10,047 bases of DNA. Source: Candidatus Pacearchaeota archaeon (GTDB taxonomy: Archaea; Nanobdellota; Nanobdellia; Pacearchaeales; GW2011-AR1). Below the pieces are notes generated by a model. It was given only the letters and a program-made list of their open reading frames with translations. It did not search any database and was not told the DNA's origin. Shown piece by piece: positions 6,399 to 10,047 of this stretch (positions are counted from its first letter, which is position 1; every line of letters starts with the position of its first letter). The translations under genes and the position numbers were made by a program. The stretch spans positions 1-10,047 of the forward strand of contig NYZR01000027.1 of the NCBI GenBank assembly GCA_002687255.1, written 5' to 3'.

Positions 6399-6411
6399 TT
6401 GAGAGCTAAAC
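6390..6411 (+). repeat. Subterminal hairpin at the left end of the insertion sequence
   Basis: GTTTAGCTC-TTGA-GAGCTAAAC, a perfect 9-bp stem. The right arm (6403-6411) is a third copy of the inner end sequence, in the orientation of the right end (7740-7748). It lies between the left end and the transposase start, so it could bind transposase or limit read-in translation. Function is inferred only. Confidence 0.6.
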
Positions 6412-6447
6412 CGAAAATTAGTTCTACTCACAATCCTTACTAAGAAT

Positions 6448-7746
6448 ATGGAAAAGGAGATCTGTAAGAACTGCGAACGCTTGCTCAAGCAGAATGAATC
6501 CTTGAAGAAACGCATGGATGAACTTGAGGCAAGGTTGAAGGCGTATGAAAATGCTCATACGCCTTCTTCTTTTTCACGAAGAAGATATCCCAAACCAACA
6601 CCAACAGGAAATCCTATCGGTGCACCATTCAGTCATCCTGGAAAAACAAGACCCCAGAAAAAACCAGGTAGAATCATTGACGTCCTAGCGAAGCACTGTC
6701 CAGATTGCGAGAGTGAGCTTAGCGAGCCAATCGAGATACAGAAGAAAATCATCGAGGATCTCCCAGAACCTCGACAGATTGTAGTAACGCAGTTTAATCA
6801 ATGCGTCTGTCGCTGTCTTCATTGTGGAAAGATGGTCAAAGCCACTCACCCAGACCTTCCTGAAAAAGGAAGGTTGGGCCCAAGACTCTTAACAGAAATC
6901 AGTCTTCTAAGATATGAAGATCGTCTTCCTTTCAGGAAAATAGCCAAGCAACTTCAGAGTCAATACGGTCTTACCCTCACTCCTGCGAGCATTCACGAAG
7001 CGGTGCAGCGCACGACTGCTGCTAGCGAACCAGCTTATGATGAACTGAATCAGGAGATTCAACTTTCAAGAGGCGTAAATAGCGACGAGACTTCGCAAAA
7101 CGTTCAAGGAGAGCGATGGTGGACGTGGGTTTTTAGAACATTAACGAGTGTGCTCTTTGTGAATAGAACGAGTAGAGGACAAGCACCTCTTCAAGAAGTG
7201 CTTGGTCATGACTATCAAGGAATCGTTACCTGTGATGGATGGAAGCCTTACTCTGCAGTTGTGAAGAAGATCCAAAGATGCTGGGCGCATCTTTTGAGAG
7301 AAGCGAAATGGCTTGGACAAGAGAAAAAAAGACAAGCCAAAAAAATGTATCGTGCTCTTTGTTCTCTCTTTGCTGATCTGAAAAAACAACGAGAGCTTCA
7401 GCTCTCATTCTATAAGAGAGAACAGGAGAAGAGAAGATTAGAAAAAGAAATGGATGGAATTATTCAGTTCGGTCAGAGGTATGAGCGAACAAAAAAATTT
7501 GCTCAGAAAATAGCGAATGGAAAAGATCACTGGTTTACGTGCGTGGTGCATCCAGAGATTGAACCGACGAATAATGCGGCAGAGCGAGCGTTGCGAGAGG
7601 TTGTGATTCAGCGTAAGATCGCTGGGACGCTGAGGAATCAGAAGGGAACGCATGCGATGGAAGTTCTGATGTCTCTGATTCAGACCTGGAAGTTACGGGG
7701 ACAGAATCCGAGAGAGATGTTATTGGAGACGATTAGGGGGAGCTAA
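6448..7746 (+). CDS. IS66-family transposase, 432 aa
   Basis: DDE-type transposase that cuts and joins the ends of this element. Seen in order: an N-terminal coiled coil (residues 1-35, ENxxLKKRMDELEARLK pattern); a Pro/Arg-rich linker with SRRRYPKP; a zinc-binding pair C84-x2-C87 and C123-x2-C126, the IS66 zinc-finger region; a DNA-binding helical region at 150-190 (ISLLRYEDRLPFRKIAKQL); then the catalytic core with D213 (NSDET), D263 (TCDGWKPY) and E379 (TNNAAERALRE). Length is somewhat shorter than the roughly 500-aa classical IS66 TnpC but fits single-gene members. The stop codon lies inside the right inverted repeat. No strong ribosome binding site is seen before ATG 6448. The frame is intact, so the enzyme is probably functional. 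Confidence 0.95.
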   Translation: MEKEICKNCERLLKQNESLKKRMDELEARLKAYENAHTPSSFSRRRYPKPTPTGNPIGAPFSHPGKTRPQKKPGRIIDVLAKHCPDCESELSEPIEIQKKIIEDLPEPRQIVVTQFNQCVCRCLHCGKMVKATHPDLPEKGRLGPRLLTEISLLRYEDRLPFRKIAKQLQSQYGLTLTPASIHEAVQRTTAASEPAYDELNQEIQLSRGVNSDETSQNVQGERWWTWVFRTLTSVLFVNRTSRGQAPLQEVLGHDYQGIVTCDGWKPYSAVVKKIQRCWAHLLREAKWLGQEKKRQAKKMYRALCSLFADLKKQRELQLSFYKREQEKRRLEKEMDGIIQFGQRYERTKKFAQKIANGKDHWFTCVVHPEIEPTNNAAERALREVVIQRKIAGTLRNQKGTHAMEVLMSLIQTWKLRGQNPREMLLETIRGS

Positions 7747-7754
7747 ACACATAC
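7740..7754 (-). repeat. Right terminal inverted repeat of the insertion sequence
   Basis: Exact reverse complement of 6384-6398. It includes the transposase stop codon TAA at 7744-7746. Confidence 0.93.
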
Positions 7755-7762
7755 CAAATTGT
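7755..7762. repeat. Right target-site duplication
   Basis: CAAATTGT, identical to 6376-6383. Deleting the element plus one copy restores the SpeD-like reading frame (codons ATA-CAA-TTT-GTT-ATT). Confidence 0.92.
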
Positions 7763-7998
7763 ATAATGTGTGAAAACGAATGAACTAATTGATGCTGTTT
7801 GTTAGGCAACAGTTTTGCTTTACCTGTCACAGCAACCATAATCTCCGACTCAAGCTCCAACGATTGCTTGACACCCTCTTTAGACTTACCCAACTTGTTA
7901 ATTGACAAACTAATCTCTTTCGATTGTCTCTTTAATGCCCTGAGCTGCTTTTTCAACTCAAGGTTCACCTCGCCGATATTTTTAAATCTGTAATTCAT
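7755..7998 (-). pseudogene. SpeD-like decarboxylase gene, 5' fragment with N-terminal extension
   Basis: Encodes the first 81 residues of the interrupted SpeD-like protein, starting ATG 7998, six bases after the carbamoyltransferase stop codon and so probably in one operon. The segment is Lys/Glu/Leu-rich and helical-looking (VNLELKKQLRALKRQSKEIS; then LELESEIMVAV; HSFSHIIQF). It is not part of the SpeD fold. Together with residues 82-150 from the other fragment it makes an extension of about 150 residues of unknown role, perhaps a coiled-coil oligomerisation or partner-binding region. In the present genome the frame runs on into the insertion sequence (GMCLAPPNRLQ) and stops at 7720, giving a 92-aa chimeric product if translated. 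Confidence 0.8.
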
Positions 7999-8004
7999 GA
8001 TAAG

Positions 8005-8967
8005 TCAACCCTCTCGCTCCTGGCTAAAGAACTTTCGTGGTTTAGAAACTCCTTCAGCTAAATATTCCATGAGAGCCATAGCAGAATAAACTCTAAATTC
8101 AGCCTCATCAAAAACCAAAGACTTCTTAGACAAAATAACTTGCTCAGAGATCTCCCGATTATGATGCGCAGGCAAACAATGCAAGATAATGAGATCTGCC
8201 TTGGAGTCCTTGAGAAAGTCTCTATCAACACGATACTTCTTAGAAGGTCTCTTCTTGAGGAAATCCGAGCCAGGCCACCACCATTCATCAACATAAAGCA
8301 CATCGGCCTTTTTAATCACCCTGCGAGGATCCTTCTCGATATACAATTTCCCAGGCAACTTGCCAACAACATCCCTAAAATCATCATTCTTCCCAACAAA
8401 TTTACCTGTCGGAGTGATGAGAGTGACATTTCCATCCAGAAGAAGCACCCCATAAACAAAAGACTCAATAACACCACTCCCCTCAGCAGGACAGACAGCA
8501 CAAACAGAAAGCTTTCTGACATCCCCCTTCTCTCTAGTAATCACCGCAAGATCTGCAAGCGCTTGACTAGGGTGACCCACTACAGAAAATCCATTAATAA
8601 CGGGTGGGAACGTATCTCTCTTCAACACATCAAGAATCTTTCGAGAGTAGTCCCTTACCACATACATATCAACAAACCGATCAGCAGTATCAATAATATC
8701 TCCAAAACTTTCTCTCGTCTCTCCATCCTCATGAGTAACAGAATGAATATCCATAAAATAAGGAAATCCCCCAAGTTTGTGCGTAGCTATCTCAAAAGAG
8801 AGCTTAGTCCGGAGAGAAGCAGAATCAAAAAAAAGACCAACCTGCTTTCCACGTAATGAAGAAAAGTTCTTGTTTCTGTTCTTACCAAAATAAATGGATC
8901 TTTTAATAAGACGTCTCCAAACAGAAGAACTCAGATCAGTCACCTCTAAGATATTTTTATGCCTCAC
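8005..8967 (-). CDS. Ornithine/aspartate carbamoyltransferase-family enzyme, divergent substrate site
   Basis: Transfers a carbamoyl group from carbamoyl phosphate to an amine; acceptor unknown. In the 320-aa protein the carbamoyl-phosphate residues are recognisable: S51-LRTK-55 (family SxRTR), R105 region (MYVVRDYS), GHPSQALADL (131-140) and HCLPAH (263-268), with FDEAEFR at 286-292. The residues that normally bind ornithine are changed: the usual GDGNN-type loop reads PAEGSGVIES (160-169), and the usual SMG loop is DEWWWPGSD (227-235). This makes plain OTCase activity doubtful. The start is GTG 8967 rather than TTG 9012: the family N-terminus begins there and a TATA box lies 25 bases upstream. 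Downstream and close by is the SpeD-like gene, so a modified-amine or polyamine role is a fair inference. Confidence 0.85.
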   Translation of the reverse strand: MRHKNILEVTDLSSSVWRRLIKRSIYFGKNRNKNFSSLRGKQVGLFFDSASLRTKLSFEIATHKLGGFPYFMDIHSVTHEDGETRESFGDIIDTADRFVDMYVVRDYSRKILDVLKRDTFPPVINGFSVVGHPSQALADLAVITREKGDVRKLSVCAVCPAEGSGVIESFVYGVLLLDGNVTLITPTGKFVGKNDDFRDVVGKLPGKLYIEKDPRRVIKKADVLYVDEWWWPGSDFLKKRPSKKYRVDRDFLKDSKADLIILHCLPAHHNREISEQVILSKKSLVFDEAEFRVYSAMALMEYLAEGVSKPRKFFSQEREG

Positions 8968-8987
8968 AAAACAAGACAGAAACCCCA

Positions 8988-8996
8988 GTTTATAAC
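8988..8996 (-). promoter_or_regulatory. TATA box of the carbamoyltransferase gene
   Basis: GTTATAAAC on the minus strand, centred 25 bases before GTG 8967. It lies between the DUF5654-like stop codon and this start, so the carbamoyltransferase/SpeD-like pair has its own promoter. Confidence 0.55.
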
Positions 8997-9018
8997 CCTT
9001 TCCAAAAAGCAATGTCCT

Positions 9019-9064
9019 GACTAACTACTTCTTCTCTTCCTTCTGAGCCCAACTACTTACCAAA
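9019..9064 (-). repeat. Right copy of the direct repeat (3' end of the DUF5654-like gene)
   Basis: Partner of 5770-5809. Here it is part of an intact gene, encoding LVSSWAQKEEKK-stop. The two copies, in the same orientation, bracket the carbamoyltransferase and the interrupted SpeD-like gene, about 3.2 kb apart including the insertion sequence. Confidence 0.75.
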
Positions 9065-9297
9065 GCGATCCCAACAATCGCAATCACCGTAACCACAAGG
9101 GCAGTCCACAACTCCACAAGATATGGCCGTCCCTCCAACATCCCAAGAGGAATATTTTCCTTCACGACCATAACAATGAAATCCTTCCACGACAAACCGA
9201 TCAAGAATGAAAACGCAGCTATGATCGCAGTAGAAGCATGATCCTTAAACTTCTCACGAACATAAGACGCATGCCCCCTTATTTTCTTAACCACCAT
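9025..9297 (-). CDS. Small membrane protein, DUF5654-like, 90 aa
   Basis: Function unknown. Two membrane segments are visible: about residues 22-47 (STAIIAAFSFLIGLSWKDF and beyond) and 61-82 (VELWTALVVTVIAIVGIALV). The N-terminus is basic (MVVKKIRGHASYVREKFK) and the tail charged (AQKEEKK), so both ends are probably cytoplasmic. The FLIGLSWKDF pattern followed by a second helix recalls DUF5654, a short archaeal membrane family; this assignment is from memory and moderate. A TATA box at 9320-9326 lies 26 bases before the ATG, supporting a leaderless start. A fragment of a second copy remains at 5770-5809. Confidence 0.75.
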   Translation of the reverse strand: MVVKKIRGHASYVREKFKDHASTAIIAAFSFLIGLSWKDFIVMVVKENIPLGMLEGRPYLVELWTALVVTVIAIVGIALVSSWAQKEEKK

Positions 9298-9319
9298 AGC
9301 TTACACAAAGAACACGCAA

Positions 9320-9326
9320 TTTTAAA
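9320..9326 (-). promoter_or_regulatory. TATA box of the DUF5654-like gene
   Basis: TTTAAAA on the minus strand, centred about 26 bases before ATG 9297; leaderless spacing. Confidence 0.5.
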
Positions 9327-9349
9327 CATTTCTAATAAAAGGAAAGAGC

Positions 9350-9595
9350 CTAAAAAGTTGGCACAGGCCGCTCTTCTGCACCCTCTTCAACAACTTCAGA
9401 CTCCCCTAAGATATCTGAGACAGGGATCTGACATTCTTCCCTATCTTCTAAATCTCCAGAAAGATGGCGGGTCTTTGCATACCAACCAGACCCCTCCCTA
9501 TAGACCTCTAAGACCTCATAAGTTCCAGGAGCATCAAATCTCATAAACACCTTCCCCGAAACAGCTCGAAGAAAATATTCAGCAACGGTGGGCAT
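9350..9595 (-). CDS. Small orphan protein, 81 aa
   Basis: Function not recognised. The protein starts MPTVAEYFLRAVSGKVFMRF, has a beta-like middle (GTYEVLEVYREGSGWYAKTR) and an acidic, Glu-rich tail (SEVVEEGAEERPVPTF). There is no membrane segment, and the fold may be a small beta-barrel; that is a guess. The frame has an earlier ATG at 9601, but the TATA box at 9617-9624 is about 26 bases from ATG 9595 and only 20 from 9601, so the shorter start is chosen. It precedes the DUF5654-like gene by 52 bases in the same direction, though that gene has its own TATA box. Confidence 0.65.
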   Translation of the reverse strand: MPTVAEYFLRAVSGKVFMRFDAPGTYEVLEVYREGSGWYAKTRHLSGDLEDREECQIPVSDILGESEVVEEGAEERPVPTF

Positions 9596-9616
9596 AATCA
9601 TCCCCTCAATAGTCTC

Positions 9617-9624
9617 TATTTAAA
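9617..9624 (-). promoter_or_regulatory. TATA box of the 9350-9595 gene
   Basis: TTTAAATA on the minus strand, centred about 25.5 bases before ATG 9595. Confidence 0.55.
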
Positions 9625-9665
9625 CCTTCGCCTAACATTCCATAAACGAACTTCTCACGCCACAT

Positions 9666-9812
9666 GCCGAGCGCACTCGGCCCTTCGGGCCTCGTAATCT
9701 ACTGAGGCTATTTTCTCTCTGAAAATAGCCGAAGCTAATTTACTTTTCTGAACTCCTAGAAGGTCTTTTTGTAAAAGAGCTTGTAGTGAAGCTAATTGTT
9801 CCTTCGGAACAA
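9666..9812. repeat. Cluster of short palindromes in a gene-free stretch
   Basis: Perfect stems with short loops: GCCGAG-CGCA-CTCGGC (9666-9681), overlapping GGCCC-TTC-GGGCC (9679-9691), GGCTATTTTC-TCTCT-GAAAATAGCC (9706-9730) and TTGTTCC-TTC-GGAACAA (9796-9812). A weaker AGCTT/AAGCT pair lies at 9778-9793, and GAAGCTAATT occurs twice (9731-9740, 9789-9798). The first two share bases and so could be alternative folds. They resemble the set upstream of FEN-1. Confidence 0.6.
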
Positions 9813-10047
9813 GCCGCTCAAAATTCACCCTCCAGAAAAGAACAACACCCTGTATTGTTACCTAAGAGGTTGGCAAAACCTCAAAAAAAATTAATTTACC
9901 ATTTTAATCAACTCCAGCCATTTATTTTCTGATGTAAGTTTTGGGTTTGGAATAGCCTCCAGAGAAAAATAAAGACCTTTTATCAAGTGAAGAAACGAAT
10001 TTATTACAAGAAATTGCAGAGATTAAACGTCAGGAAAAAGCTGATTG
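9813..10047. other. No confident gene; weak coding traces at the window edge
   Basis: On the plus strand from 9956 a frame without a start codon reads like a charged helix (LLSSEETNLLQEIAEIKRQE) and runs off the window. On the minus strand 10022 down to 9891 is also open and ends in KWLELIKMVN. The two cannot both be real; either could be a gene end or decayed remnant. A GAGGTT/AACCTC hairpin at 9867-9883 is followed by A8 on the plus strand. No tRNA or rRNA is seen. Confidence 0.35.

Larger units (their letters stand above)
6384..7754 (+). mobile_element. Complete IS66-family insertion sequence, 1371 bp
   Basis: Both ends are defined by a perfect 15-bp terminal inverted repeat (6384-6398 and 7740-7754) and an 8-bp target duplication outside it. 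The ends begin GTA, as in IS66-type elements. It carries one transposase gene and no accessory tnpA/tnpB, which resembles the single-gene ISBst12-like group. It lies inside a minus-strand SpeD-like gene, which it disrupts. The plus strand here is not A/C-skewed like the surrounding genes (for example 21 G against 11 C in 7561-7620), fitting recent arrival. Intact ends, duplication and transposase suggest it may still be able to move. Confidence 0.95.

Noticed and set aside
7720..7998. Stand-alone 92-aa gene
   Set aside because: Its last residues are read from the end of the insertion sequence; it is the 5' half of the interrupted gene.
8140..8856. Plus-strand open frame of 238 codons over the carbamoyltransferase
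   Set aside because: It lies opposite a clear enzyme family member and has no recognisable motif.
8968..9012. Longer carbamoyltransferase start at TTG 9012
   Set aside because: The added 15 residues are not family-like and would include the TATA box at 8988-8996.
9867..9883. GAGGTT/AACCTC hairpin next to A8 as an intrinsic terminator
   Set aside because: On the plus strand it is followed by A, not T; on the minus strand the T-run comes before the hairpin. Neither order makes a terminator.
1..10047. tRNA, rRNA or CRISPR array
   Set aside because: No T-loop-like GTTCRA context with a cloverleaf, no rRNA core sequence, and no regularly spaced repeats were found on either strand.

Overview
The window is archaeal. 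It carries an archaeal/eukaryotic-type flap endonuclease (FEN-1), a family B DNA polymerase and a Trm5-type tRNA methyltransferase. Almost every gene has a TATA box centred about 25-27 bases before its start codon, the arrangement expected of leaderless archaeal mRNAs. Tight spacing, many small orphan proteins and a small membrane protein resembling DUF5654 suggest a DPANN-type lineage (Woesearchaeota/Pacearchaeota-like). That placement is inference; no rRNA is present.

Layout. Bases 31-324 hold a small orphan gene. Bases 388-1158 (-) hold a Trm5-like methyltransferase, followed by a two-helix membrane protein (1305-1559, +). FEN-1 (1556-2560, -) meets that gene tail to tail. Its start codon sits in a perfect hairpin, and a run of short palindromes lies upstream. 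An orphan gene (2767-3066, -) and the DNA polymerase (3175-5493, +) diverge from a shared promoter region. A small membrane protein gene (5518-5775, +) follows the polymerase. FEN-1 and the polymerase both end in a PCNA-binding-like Q-x-T-L-F tail, consistent with one replication/repair machinery.

The right part is an accessory region. On the minus strand are a DUF5654-like membrane protein (9025-9297), a divergent ornithine-carbamoyltransferase-family enzyme (8005-8967) and, six bases after it, a gene for an S-adenosylmethionine-decarboxylase (SpeD)-like protein with a long N-terminal extension. That last gene is cut in two by a complete IS66-family element (6384-7754) with 15-bp terminal inverted repeats, an 8-bp target duplication (CAAATTGT) and one intact transposase. 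Removing the element and one target copy restores a continuous 273-residue reading frame. The carbamoyltransferase/SpeD-like pair is flanked by a partial duplication of the 3' end of the DUF5654-like gene (5770-5809 and 9019-9064), a scar suggesting insertion or rearrangement. An orphan gene (9350-9595, -) and a palindrome-rich stretch without a convincing gene (9602-10047) close the window.

Base composition is notable. From about 325 to 5500 the plus strand is rich in A and C whichever strand is coding, so minus-strand proteins are rich in V/G/R and the plus-strand polymerase in K/T/N/P/H. The insertion sequence and the SpeD-like fragment lack this skew, which fits later arrival.
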